From assembly GCF_021130785.1 (NCBI RefSeq), contig NW_025777978.1:60711-124710 (forward strand): 64,000 nucleotides of DNA, in the 5' to 3' direction. Made by a program: the position numbers and the translations under genes. Source of the DNA: Homalodisca vitripennis. Lineage: Eukaryota; Arthropoda; Insecta; Hemiptera; Cicadellidae. Below, one piece after another: positions 24,641 to 37,345 of this stretch; the first letter of the stretch is position 1, and every line of letters starts with the position of its first letter. The notes under the pieces were generated by a model. It did not search any database, was not told the origin of the DNA, and saw nothing but the letters and a program-made list of their open reading frames with translations.

Positions 24641-27600
24641 TTTTGTTGTGTTTTTTTGGGTGAGGTGTTTTTTCGAAGTCAAAGAAGAAAGTTACCTTAA
24701 AATGCTACCTAAAGGGCAAATATACTGTGAAAGAGACATTAACAACAACTTAAATTAATAAGCAATACCTCTTCTCCATTTCATATGGTAGTGATTTAAA
24801 AAGCTATTAAAATTAATATAAACTGGGAAAAAGATTTAATTTTACGAATAATGTTTTTGTGGGAAAACTTGATGACAGGATTCAATACTTATTTGATAAA
24901 TCCGTTAAACATGAAGGCGTTACGGCTATTTTAATGGTTGTGGGTTATTCCTCTTTTCCCACGGAAGGATACTTTAAACTTAAAAAACAAAACGCTTAAT
25001 TTGTTTTTATTGCTGTTTTTTTCATTTTGTATTAAAAAAGCTGTGTACAAAGGGATTATACTTCTCTTCACATAGATGAATTAATTTGTCATATACAAAA
25101 ACTTTTAAAAAAGCCTAACTTTTATTTTTTCATTTATTTTTTAAATTTCCCTTTTTTTTAAAAAATTTCAAGTTAGTTGGGATTTTTTATGTGGAAAATG
25201 GTCACACTCAGTCCATGGGCAGGGAAAGGACTTGTTTTACGTTTTACAACTCCCTCATCCCGATGTAAGTATAGTTGTTGTCCTACTTATATACATTACT
25301 GCTGTTACGTACGGCTAAACATAAATATTACTCTACAGTATGAGACGCCTTTATTCGTTAAAAGGGGTAATAACGCTTGTTATTAATTTTTGGGCCTATT
25401 CATTAATATTGAAAAAATACGAAAAAGAGGTTCTGGGGGTCAGGACAGTAATTAAAAATTTAATCCTACAACCAGTATACCGCCTAACAATGTTCTTCCA
25501 AAAAGGCCGCTTTCAGAAATAATTTCAACGATGGGGAAAAACATAAGGAGTCCGAAGTTGTGCACTGTTTTTAGGCAACTCTCATTCCTGAACCCCTAGT
25601 TATGTATCGAAACTTGACTTTGGCTTAAAATCATACTTATTCATTGTCGTAATCAAATATATTTTATTATTATTATTTATTATTGTATAATCATTTTCAG
25701 GGTTTTTTTTTTTTGAAAGAGCAACAAAAAATGAATATATCTGTTTTTGGTATTTTATAGTATTTTCGGGGTGTTTGTTACTTATTGTCTTTTACATTAC
25801 AGTTTCTGGGTTTAAATTTACATATTGTAGAAGGTTTAATTTTATATACTTACGTGTATTTAGTGATATCAGCATGTGTATTGTGTGTATTAAAGTGTTA
25901 TGTATTTTGTCTACAAATTTTGGGGGAAATTTCGTGAATTCTCCAGAGTTTGTTAAAAACAAAATATAATTATATAATTATGGAAGTTATTATTGAACCT
26001 TTTTATGGAAATTTATATTTGTAAAACAAAAATTTTTTTTAAAATGTATAATCTAGTCCAATTCTTACAAAGAAAGACAAAATTTATCACAATATTTAAA
26101 TGAGATTTCAAGATTATAGATTTTTAAATGTTTAAAAGTTTTTAAAATTTTATTAAGATGCCAACACAGAATTTTGCGCCAATAAATGCTGTACAAAAAA
26201 AAATTTCTAAAAACTATATTGAGAACTAATTTTATATTTATAGATGATGGCCATGTGAAATCTACTTTTTCCAATTGAGCAGTAGGAAAACCCTATATAT
26301 TAAATTGGGTTTCTTTTTTGTTTGGGCAATAAAAATTTTACTGTTAATGCTTTGAACATGGGCTCATAAAAATTTGAAGTCTGAAAAACATTAGGGCATA
26401 TCAATAGTAAAGTGAACAACAGAGGTTTCTAGATGTACAATTCAAAAAAAATTTAAAAAAATTTATGAGATACTTTTTTTATAACCCAAAGGCCGTATCT
26501 TAAATTTAAAAAAGGCTGTTTTTTTTTATACTGAGAACTTGATTATAATAATTCATAATTTAAAAGAATTATTTTTTTGCTAGGTTGCCGCATTTCATGT
26601 CCCTGATGATGATTTTCGTCCAGTTCCCTTTACGTAGGGTGTGAAAGTGGGCACCCCCAAACCCAAACAATGACACATATTTATTCAGTTTTCAGAAATT
26701 TCATTTTTTACAGCCCGCTGTAGGAAAACACAATAAAAATAACAAATAACGGACTGATTTCCTGAATATTTCGCAGTATTGTATTTATATTGTGTATGAA
26801 ATTTTTTGTGTTTAAAATTACACAGTGTGTTTCCTCCCATTTCAACAAGCATGAAAAGTAATCCTTTTATTTTTTAGACGTCAATTTATTATAATTTACT
26901 TATTATTAATGTAAAAAAAAGTTATGAACCCCAATATTTTCTGTTTTAAATATAGTATGGTATTTTCCACTGTGTGAAACTGTTTTTAGTATTACTAAAT
27001 TTAAAATAGTGTTTTATGTATACTAAAAAAGAATCTTTTTTGTTTCTACTGGCGGGGCAAAAAAATTCAGTGGACTTTGTTTAAAATCTTTCCCATCCAT
27101 AAATTCATATACGTACTAATATTTTTTCGAATTTTTTTTAAATAAAGGTGCAAATGTAGATTCTTCCTTCGCATGATTATATATAGGTAAATTTAAATTT
27201 TTATTTGATTTTTTAAAACTGAATTTTTTTCCCGAAAAAGGAGTTCTTTGAGAAATTAACCCCTTTTTTTTAAGTTATTTACTACAGATGTAAAAAGATA
27301 ATATTTTCCCAAACATTAAAACAGTGTCCAGCAATGAAAAACAACCCAAAGGGGCGGGAAAATTTTTATATAATTGCAAAAATTTCCAAGACAGTAATAG
27401 CGGGATACAGAAGGCATTCAAAAAGCATGGTTTTATACGTTTTTTATTGATAGTTGTACTGGATTCGTCTTTATGGTTTAAGATTAGGGGCTTTAATTTA
27501 GTCAACAATTACATTTTTCATTTTGGTCAGCACAAGTTCACTTAGGGAATTATAGGTTTCGTGTGCCTATGATTTTGGAATATTTGAAATAACTGCCAAA

Positions 27601-30600
27601 ATTAATTTTCTTGTAGACTTTTATCTTTGGCATATACCCAGTAAGAAAAAAAAAATTTTCTGTTTGTATTCAAGTAGTACGCAAAGAAAATTGTTTTTAA
27701 ATAGAGGGGTTTTATTTGAAAGGGCAGAAAATTGATTTGGATTGTTTGTCCTAAATTCACCCCCAGCCCAAAATTTGGGGGCAGTGAAAACCATTCCCTT
27801 TGTGGGGGAAAAGGTGCAATATCATTTCCTGCCAAGAAGCAAAAACCACACTAACGGGATTAACAAAATGAAGTTTTTTTTTTTTTTTAAAATTTAAAAT
27901 TATAAATTACGATTAAAAAAATCTTACCCAAATTAAAAAAACTTATCTTTAACTTATTACATTTTAAAAAAAAGAACCCCGGAAATACAATGTGCGATAA
28001 GAATATGGGAGTTACAAATTTTTATCGATAAATAAATTATAACATTGTGTAGCCCTTAATACTACCTGCAAATTATTCTTATTGATCTACAACAATTTTC
28101 TGACGAATGATTTATTTCAGAAGGCTGGCTGTTTTATCCATAGGAGTTTGACCTTTCCAACTTTTAAAGCTTTCTTAAGGAAATTTTAAAAAACGTAACA
28201 ATTATTAGTGATTTGTTTAAAAAAAATTACTTTATGTTAATGATAAGAAAAAAAACTTATTGTTTCCTTGGGTTTTGTTTTGGGGATAATGTTCATTGCA
28301 CTACACAAAATTTTCATATATTGGGATGTAACGGATTGAGAGAAACCGCTTTGTAATCCCGCCATTTGAATAAAAAGGGGATAATAGGTGTTTTTTGTAA
28401 TTTTCCTTTAAAACATACCTCTCATTTAATGTTATTTGCCCCAAATGGTTTGAGATAAGATTCTTTAAAAAAAAAAAAAACTTTTGATTTCACAAACAGA
28501 ACTAAACTAAAAAAAGATAGAAACATACTTTCATATGTACTTTTTGCTGGTTTTGTGTCTACTTCTTTCTAAATTTTGCACCAAACTCTCCGGAACCACT
28601 CTGTATGTACTCAAAATTTCTCTAAAACTTATAACATTAGATGAAAGGGAAATTCAGATTTAGAAAAAACTTCCTATTTTTTTAATTGGGGTATTTTTTT
28701 TTAAAGAAAATACCTTCTACAAGATTCTTAAATAGTGATAAATTCTTCACTACAAGTAAAAATGTTTATTAGCTAGTTCTTACAAAAAATGTGTTTAACC
28801 CGGGTATGGGTGGTTTTTTTAAAATCTCGAAATTATTCTAATAAAAGTCACCATTAATTATGGCAGTGCTGTACAATCTATAAAATTTTATCGTAAAATG
28901 AAAATAATTTCGGCATGAAATCAGCTAGCGAGGGGGGTTTCAAGTAGGAAAATTTTTAATCATTGTAAAATCCTATAAAATTTATTGGGAAAGCCCCTTA
29001 AATTTGCTGTATACTTGAGAACTTTATCTAATATTTAACGACGTATTTTAACAAACACATATCAATTTTTGTACGCTATAGCATCGTGTAACTGATGTTT
29101 TAACACTCCTGAGTGGTATACAGTTGTCAAAGTTGGCGAGGGCTAATCAGAACAATACCCAAATATACGATCTAGCTCATGATGACCAGTTTGGTGATAA
29201 CACAACTAGCACTAAAAAAAAAAAACCAAATTTCAGGAAAAAAAGGTTTCAAAAATTCATATGTTATTGAGGGTTAATCAGAAAAGTTTGAAAAAAATTT
29301 GGGTTACTTTTACTCTGTAAAAAATTAAATTGAACATACTAAGAAAATTTCATATTTTATTTTAAACTTACAAACCCAATTTTGAATCATATATTTGAAA
29401 GCCATTTTGCAAAACAAAGATTTTATTTTTACCGATTTTAAACGCACAAAGGGCTTTTTATGAGGTATTTTTTATTTCATTGTGTACTTCTCTATTGTGT
29501 TTGTCTAAGAGACCATGGTGAAAGCTTTGCAATGCTTTCTTTGGGGAAGTTCTTTTTCAGGCGTATTTAAATGGCCATTTTGCAAACCCCCGTTTTTTTG
29601 TAAGTTTCCATAATGTTTAATGACTTTTTCAGATGTACAGATTTAAAAAGCAACAAATTCTTTAGAAAGTATCAACGGTTCCAAATTTCCCCGGATGGGA
29701 AAACTAGTTTATGGTTTTTTCTAAATCATTGGTGACAAATTTAATTGACCAGAAAGGGTTTTTGAACCCTCTATTTACACAATAACTTATGTACTATTTC
29801 CTTTCAAAAGGACCTATACTGGCGGCATCTTGACCCCTAAAAAGGTGTTTTTAAACCCCAACACTGTTATTCCCTTTTTTTGGGTCATATAGTAAATTTG
29901 GAGAACACTTTTTTACGGAACCCCAAATTTTTTAAAACAATTAAATGTTGTTTATTAGTTATTTTGTGAGTGGAAAAAAGGTGAGTTTTCTGTTTCTTTC
30001 CCAAAAAACACTCTGTTACGTATTTTTTGTTAATTTAAATTTTTTTTTTTTATTGAATTTATATTTGGGATGTATTTACTCCAACTAAATTACTGTTAAC
30101 CCAAAAAAATTTTATTATGAGGTTGGTCGTAAGGGTTTTAAATTTAAAAACGAATAAAACTGATTCTTCTTTCAAGGGGAAAACTTTTTAAAATTGTGAC
30201 GACCATTACCGTTTTTTCGTAGACATATTATACTTATTAGTTACCCTTTAAACCTGTCATGTTACGTTTTTGTGACGTTAACAGATATAAAAAAGGTTAA
30301 AAGGTTACGAACAATGTAGGGTCGTAAATTAAAAGGTCAAACTCTATTATGGTTTTTAAAATCTTGTTTTTTTTTGTACCTATTGTTGTCCAAGATTTTT
30401 AAACTTATAACGTAACCTCCTTTTTGTGGTCTAATAAAACGTTCCTTATATACTTAAACAGAATTTTGTTGAACAGTTAATGGGTATACTTAACACACAG
30501 TTAAAGACAGCTATTTGATGTTTTAGTGCCGTATGAATGTTAATTTGACTTTTTTATGTAGCAATTGGGGAAGATTTAGTATTTAAAAAATTCCATTAAA

Positions 30601-30900
30601 TTTTTTAACTTTAAATAATTTATGTTTGAAATTTTTTTGTTACTTCAAATCACACCGAATTATAGTTGGCCAGATTTTAATGGGGAAATTCGGTATGGTA
30701 CACTGCATAAATATAAGAATTTAAAAGGCATAATGTTCCAAGGAAAATTAATTTTGCTAAAATATGTTCTCTTAAAAAAATTATGGTATTTTCCATGATG
30801 CAAAAAATTTTTTTTACAAATCTCCTAGTTTGCATTCAATATAATTATGATTTACAGTATTAGTATTTTGCAACCCTTTCTGGTAGGATAGCAGCAGTTA
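24641..30900. other. Intermediate-quality AT-rich DNA, no recognised gene
   Basis: Homopolymer runs become frequent again but are shorter than in the first 19 kb, so frames are unreliable. Frames of 60-77 codons at 25,177, 27,275, 27,324 and 27,602 lack motifs. No transposase, reverse transcriptase or splice-bounded conserved exon could be read on either strand. Diverged repeats may be hidden by indels. Confidence 0.45.
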
Positions 30901-30918
30901 ACGAATCCAATCAAGTTT

Positions 30919-31245
30919 ATGTTAGATAGCCTAACTGAAAAAAATTTAGTTTTCCTTTTGTTCAAACAATGGGAAAATTTTAACTGTAAGCTGGGAAGGA
31001 GAAAAACGAAAGAGGAAACCGGGCCACTAATATGGAACTCAAACGGACCAATTCGGGGTCTGGTGGCTACCAATTTGAGGGAAACAAAAAAAACGAGCCG
31101 CAGTAAAACAAACCGTTCTTGGTCAGGGGTTAAGAAAGCAAAAAAAAACTCCATCTGGTGGAAAGATAATATAATTTCGTTGGAAAAAACCCAGAAGTTG
31201 CTTCTTTCACGGGCAAAAAAACCTAAAAATAGAAGTAATGTATGA
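30919..31245 (+). mobile_element. Possible non-LTR retrotransposon pre-RT fragment
   Basis: A 108-codon open frame is unusually long for this noisy stretch. Its C-terminal part contains a WWKDNI…LEKTQKLLLSRAKK pattern, which resembles the 'WW…L…R.L..RA' segment just upstream of the reverse transcriptase in several non-LTR families. The N-terminal part is Lys/Arg-rich without recognised motifs. The similarity is short, so this is only a suggestion. No RT follows in the next 1.5 kb on this strand. Confidence 0.3.
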
Positions 31246-31272
31246 ATTTAAAAACGCTTAAAACCCCTTTTT

Positions 31273-31392
31273 AAAAAACGAATCATGGCCCAGGTGTGAT
31301 ATATTCCCGACCCTCGACCCATTCCTCAGAAGATCGATTATTTTGTTAAATCGTATGTATAGAGGAGAGAGAGAGAATTTTCTTTATCCAAA
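31273..31392 (+). repeat. Interspersed direct repeat, copy 1
   Basis: About 120 bp resembling 32,553-32,692. Shared landmarks in order are AAAAAACGAAT, TCATGG, GGTGTGAT, a CCCATTCC core, TCGTATGTAT, and a GAGAGA run followed by GAGAATTTTCTTTAT. The copies differ by substitutions and indels. The element type is not identified. Confidence 0.65.
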
Positions 31393-32552
31393 CTTAGGTA
31401 TTTATATTAAGAATATTGGGGCCTTACGGAATGTCCCAGATGAGTTTCCAGCAGGGGAAAATTGTGTGTGCGAGTGTATATTGGTTGTGTGTCCTCCCTC
31501 CGTAGGGGGTGGGACAAGTCGATAAACAGTCCCACGGCTCTCTAACCGATTAGATCACAGGTTTCAATAATTCTTCGGGGAGGGGGCGTCCCAAAATTTT
31601 ATGATAGGGAATAAATAGCCCACAGTGGCCAAATACAAGGTGGGACACGCATAGCCAAAGGAGGCTGAGGCCCTTAAAAGGAGAATAAAAAAATATCAAA
31701 AAAAAAAAAAAAAAAACCCCGCTTCCATGTTGGACTTGGCCAAATGGGTTTGGACAAAAAAGAGGATTGGGAGGAACATATGAATTACTTTTTATGTTAT
31801 AAATGTGATGTTTTTTCATGTTAGGCATTTTAAAAAATGGTCCACATGATTTTAAGAAAAACTATGCAAAACTTTTTAAATCGCTTTACAAAAATGGACA
31901 AGGCGGTAATACAAAGGGTATGGTATTGTATAAATAGAAGATTCTTACTGCATTGGAATTATTTTCAAAAAAAAAATATTTCTTTATCGTAAGGATTTTT
32001 AGTTTTTTAAAACAAAATTGGAGGTATTTTTCGTTCCGAGAAAAAAAAAAAGATATTGTACTGGCGGTTTTAACAATTACCAAAATAGACTATTCTTTAA
32101 GGATTTTGTATGTGAATAGAAATAGAAACCTGATGTGAATTTATAAATGGGATTTTTTTCCATAAAGCATTTTATTTTAAAATAAAAAGTTTCATGAGGG
32201 GCCAATTTTTCGAGAACGTTGAGGTACGGGTTAGGGAACCTCGACCTTCTTAAGTCATTTAAATCTGTCCAAAAACATGAGGGAGGAATCTATAAAACTG
32301 TATGTTCTTGCTCTGTTAGAGAAAACAAAAGACTACTTTAAAAACTGTTCAAAAACAGTTGGAAAAAGAATATAACATTTATGTTGGAACATTGAAGTTG
32401 ATTATTCTAAAAATTAATTAGTTCCGTCCTTCAGTTAATCTCTCATATAACAATCTGGGGGGACCTTTCCTCCTGTTTCTAGCTCAGCAGCAAAAAACTA
32501 TTCCAAACTACTCTTTCGGGATGGGCAGGATGATGTCTTCTTTGGGCGCCCT
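31393..32552. other. Repeat-flanked noisy DNA without recognised gene
   Basis: The sequence between the two direct-repeat copies contains A-runs and short chance frames. Bases 31,490-31,570 and 32,450-32,550 are less AT-rich and may be part of the same repeat family. No gene is seen. Confidence 0.4.
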
Positions 32553-32692
32553 TAAAAAAAAAAAACGAATTCATGGGGACCCACGGTGTGATTATATTTA
32601 CGATTCTCGGGACCCATTCCTTCAGTAAAGGACTCGATTTGTTTGATTGAAATCGTATGTATTTGAGAGAGAGGGAGAATTTTCTTTATTCC
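32553..32692 (+). repeat. Interspersed direct repeat, copy 2
   Basis: Second copy of the element at 31,273-31,392, in the same orientation and about 1.28 kb downstream. It retains TCGTATGTAT and the GAGAGAGAGGGAGAATTTTC end. Nothing coding is visible. Confidence 0.65.
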
Positions 32693-32879
32693 AAAAAAAA
32701 AACATACCATTGAGCTACGGTAAATGTAAAAAAAACAATCACACAAACTGTACATGTGAATAGGGGTCCCAATAAAAAAAACTATAAAAAAATCTAAAAA
32801 AAAACTAATTACTAAAAACTTAATATTAAAAAAACTAAACACTAAAACATTTAGGGATCAATTTTTTTAAGCAGTTTTC

Positions 32880-34700
32880 TGCTAATTGTTTGAATAATAA
32901 TTCTTCCAATTGAGTATTTTTTCAAAAGCCTCTATTTGTGAAAATAATTTTTTTTTACTTTCACTATCAAAAAACATTTTGGCTTTGTAAGTTTTTATTT
33001 TTCTTTGGGGTTTAAACAGTTAAAAACATTTTGTTTTCCCCATTATATTCTATTTTTCATTTCATAGGGAATGTCAAAGTTTATGTTTTAGTCAGTGCTG
33101 GGATTTTATTACGTGTATTGTAGTTCATGCTTTACTCTGTTAAAAAAATTTTTGGTAGAAATTACTTTTAAAAAAACATATTTTAATGAAACCCCTCCGT
33201 AAACATAAAGGGGGACGATAAAATTGTTGGAATTTTGAGGCTCCACTAAACAGGTGTTTTTTTACTGAGGTCCTCTCGTCTGTTTAGGTTTAAATATTAT
33301 TCTTTAACTGCTTTTTTTTTTGATTTTTAGGGTAATCTTGGTCAAGATTTTAATTTGGATGGTTTGCTCCATAGATACTTATTCCATTTATGCTAAATGT
33401 GGAATGAAATGAGTGCGTTAGTAAATTTTTTTATTAGGGAGCCAACTTTGGTTGCATATCTTTTGAACATACGCCGTTAAGGCGTAGAATTCCAGTGATT
33501 ATTTATTTAAATACATTGTTAAGAAACATGTTTATTTCCCCAAAGAAAAAGGATGTTTCCCATTCTATGGATTTAAACTTAAAAATTTTGTACAATTTTT
33601 CCTTGTGTTATGAGATTTCAATGGGCCAATTATTAAGTGATGGTTGAATGATTTGTGCCGATTTTTTGGTTTTGTCGAGGACAAAACATTTTGAAATTGG
33701 ATTTTTTTTGGAATTCCAATAAAAAAAAAAAAAAACAGAATTTTATGATTTTTTAAGGAATTCTGCCCAATGGCTGCTAGCTCATTATAAGCAGAAAAAT
33801 ATCTCTATTCTTTCCATTCGTTTCGGATTTGGGGCCGTTAACTACCATATTAGGTGGTCTTCTGCATATATTACTACAATTTTACTTTGTTTTAATATTT
33901 TTGGTTATCCCTCCAAAGATAACAAATTAAAAAAGTAGGGGGTTTTACCAATATTGAGCCTTGGGGGAACGCCATACTTGATTTGTTTGGCTGGGCTGAG
34001 ACGGACCTTTCCTTAAAATAAGTTGTTGCCTTGAATATTTTCTGTGAACTTGTTGTTTCCAACGTATTTGTTGGCTATTGCATTAAGATAGGAAAGTACT
34101 CCCCAATTTAGTTCTTTTTTTTACTATTCCTAAATTTTTTAAGTTTGTTTAACAAAACAGCAACATGGGATACTCTGTCATAAGGGCACGTCTGAATTAA
34201 ATGCCAAGGAAAAATTAACCTATAACTTTTGTTTTTTTGGGCATCATACTGGAATTTTTATATTATTTTCAATTGAATTCCAATACTTGCTTGTAATGGT
34301 TGGATTTTTTGCCTGGTTAAACAAAAACCCATGATGTTCTTCATCTAATAAATTTATTTGATTCTTAAAAATTTAAGTTAATTTGATTGTAAAACCAATT
34401 ACGTTCAAAGATTTTTTTGGAGGAAAGGAGGGGTTAGAATCGACACTGGTCTATAACAAGAAAAACTTCTTTTTATATATCTTTTTTAAAGTAATTTGGG
34501 ATGACTTTCGTTATTTTTTAAATTTTGAGGAAAAAAATGTCCCGAAATAAGAGAAGGGAGTTAATTAATTGTTTGTTAACGGTTTCTTGATTGGAAATTC
34601 TAACTAAACCTTTAATTACTGTCATTGGAATTTCTTCCATTACACCGGGAAGGAGTACTTTATTTTCAAAAAGAGAGAAAAACGATCTTTTCTACTTCTT
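32880..34700 (-). mobile_element. Decayed non-LTR retrotransposon, reverse transcriptase region
   Basis: Conserved RT landmarks occur in the correct order on the minus strand, each in a different frame. They are a pre-RT EIP…VIKGL segment (about 34,600), YRPVSIL (about 34,436-34,455), NLLDEEHHGF (about 34,335), a YDRVSHVAVLLNKL segment (about 34,160, the usual 'KAFD.V.H' block), a GVPQGSIL block (about 33,945-33,973), the catalytic box as VVIYAED instead of YADD (33,857-33,868), and a C-terminal TKFLSLN block (about 33,580). The order and spacing are those of Jockey/CR1-type elements. Multiple frameshifts reflect decay, sequencing error or both. The endonuclease half is not readable with confidence. 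Confidence 0.7.
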
Positions 34701-36300
34701 TTCAGTTACTGGTTTTTGAAGGAAAAATGTAAATTTTTCATTATTGGTAATTGGATGTTTTTGTTGGGGCTTGACTAATCATTTTTGTGCTTTATATTTT
34801 GTTTTACTATTAAAATTTGGTCCAAAAAAACCTATAATTTATAAAAGGGAAAAATCATTTAAAATAAAAAAAATCAACAAATAGCTCTTTGGAATTACTG
34901 ATTAGCAACCCTTCTTTTGCGGCAAGTGTTATGTTCTTAATTTTCTAGTTGGTGATATTCTCTCAAATATGCGTTAAAACTATACTCCAAAAGTGGTTTT
35001 GGCTTTATTTGGAGGATCTTAAAAAATTTTGTTTAATATAATATTTTTTTTGTGTGGCTGGCAATTAAATCTTTGATTCAGTGATCTCCTTTTTTTTATT
35101 TAATGATTGGTTTTTAAGGGGACTTAAGTTTTTGGAGGATCTAAAACATTTTTTTTCTAGTTCCACTAAATTCAGTTTTTGTTTATTTTCCTCAGATCAT
35201 TTGGTGTAACCAATTTTTGGAGGTTTTGAATGGGTTTTTTCTGTAAAAACTGTTACTTTTGGGGAAAAAAACTTACATCAAAAAATTAATAGAAAAAATG
35301 TGGTTATGAAAAATAATTGTTCATATTTTGTTTTTCTACAGGGGGCTCTGATAGGACTTTCCAACCCCCACTCTTCATGCTTTTTGAGATTATTGATAAA
35401 TAATTCATAATTACATTTATCAAACCTTTTCTACAATACTGTTTTTTGTGTTTTTTCTATGGGGGACTACTGTGAAATGTTCCATTATTTTAAGGATATT
35501 TGGAGCATCGTGGATCCGGGCAATTTTTGGTTACTAAAAACCAACCTTGCTAAATAACTTATTTACCTTTTTAAGATGGTAATAAAAATTTAATCTATGG
35601 CTGGACTTTTGAAATTTTGTGAGTTACTCTAGTTGGAAAAAATCTATTTTGTATATCCCATATTGTACATTTTAGAATATTTGCAAAACTTATAGGTATA
35701 AAATTATTATCTTCTTTTTTACCACACATTTATGTTTAGATCTCGGGGTAAATTATGGGACATTGACGTATTTTATTGGGCACAAAGAGTATTCAAATGA
35801 GGGTTTTTCCAAATATTGTTCCAGGAAAATAAGAGTTTATCATAAACAAATAGGGTCAAGGGGTGGGAGCTATATATACAAAGCCAAAAAAACCAAATAA
35901 AAAATTAATTCCCCAATTTTTTAAATTCTGTTCCAACAACACATTCCAAACTCTTTTTTTCTGTTATCACTTTCCTGCACCTCGGGGGGATCAAGACAAT
36001 TTTTGCTTTTAGTAATAACTTATTGTTTTGAGGCCAAAAAGTATTAAAAACCCCACACCACCAAAGGGAAGCACCTTTTTCGAGAAAATAGAAAAAAACT
36101 AAAGCCTCACTGGTGTTAATTTTCTATGTTGAGGGGGGGACCATGTTTTTCCAAAGTTCCGCTCTCGGTACATTTTATGTTTAATATACAGAATTAATTG
36201 ACTGTGAGGTATTGGTTTTTTACTCCACAGTGAACACGGTCCAAAAAAAGTTATTATAAAACTACTAGTTTGAAAATTGGGTTTCGTATTACTGTAGGAT
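34701..36300. other. Noisy DNA upstream of the RT relic, perhaps its endonuclease half
   Basis: If the minus-strand RT element were full length, its endonuclease would lie here. I see only weak hints, such as a YELFINNLKKHEEWGL reading on the minus strand near 35,380-35,430, and no readable catalytic motif. Confidence 0.3.
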
Positions 36301-37200
36301 AAGAAAATGATTTTTAAAGCTCAGGCATATATAATTTAGAATAGAAAACCTGTTCGGGATTGTAAGGATTTTTATTTTAAATGTAACATAAATTAAAAAA
36401 TTTCTTGTCGTGTTTAAAAAATGTACCTGTCTTAATATTAACAACAAATTTCAGGATATGTTCAAATAGTAAATGTATTTTAAAATATGTATAATAAAAA
36501 TGAATAATATGATAGTAAAATTGTAAAATTCATAAGTAAAATGTCTATTTTTCCATTCATGTTTATAAGACACTTTGTGCTTGCTTGATCAAAAATAAAT
36601 CTCAAAAATATCGCAAAATACTTTGCATAGGCTATAAAATGTTATTTTAGTTAAAGACCCAGGTTATAATGAGACAAACTCCAGTAATTTAAATACTATT
36701 TAATCAATGATTAATTAAGCTCTATTCATTTTAGCCCTAACAAAGCTTTAAAATATGTGGATTTCAACGTTTTTTTCTTTCCTACAAGAAAGTAAAAAAC
36801 ATTTATGTGAATACATGACACACTTAAATTTACAAAAAGTTTCTTTTAATTTGTGGATGGTTAAAAGCCAATTATCTTCTTGTTAAATCGTGTGTATAAT
36901 CTACCTATGACTACACAATTATGTATTTCCAAAGGTAGTTTAGTTATTTATCTATAAATGTTAAATTCAACCACACTTCTTAAGATAAATTTAAATTAAT
37001 TAGTAATAAAATTTACAGAGGGCTCAGAGTTCTGTCTTATATCTAAGCAGCGTTAGGCACATTTCTATATTCAAGATAAGCTGGAATAGTTCTTTTTAAT
37101 TTTTGTCAAGGGAGCTTTTTATTTTTGGTTGATTCAAATACTGAAAACAGGGAATAAATTAACAAAACAAGTAAAATAATCAAGATTTTTTATCTAACAG
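36301..37200. other. AT-rich DNA just upstream of the first recognised astacin exon
   Basis: Quality improves here. Earlier astacin exons (signal peptide, propeptide, start of the catalytic domain) would be expected upstream, but no convincing one was found. The 3' end carries the acceptor AG at 37,199-37,200. Confidence 0.4.
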
Positions 37201-37345
37201 CTCCAGAAATGGTGCACACTATTAATCATGTGATCCACCTACTTCAACAGTTTGGATATGTCTGTATGCAATGGCTGCAACGTATCCCCTTTTTTCTAGC
37301 TTTGATGGACAACGTGAAAGACTACATATCCTTCGTTCCACACAG
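37201..37345 (+). CDS. Astacin exon: start of the catalytic domain
   Basis: The exon follows TTTTTTATCTAACAG and ends at CACACAG followed by GTACGC. It is open with two bases at each end completing split codons (145 bp = 2 + 141 + 2), so no indel is needed. The peptide contains HTINHVIHLLQQFGYVCMQW and KDYISFVPH, matching the region before the first catalytic-domain cysteines, where astacins read 'I..A…I……C..F..R….DYI.F'. Confidence 0.7.
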
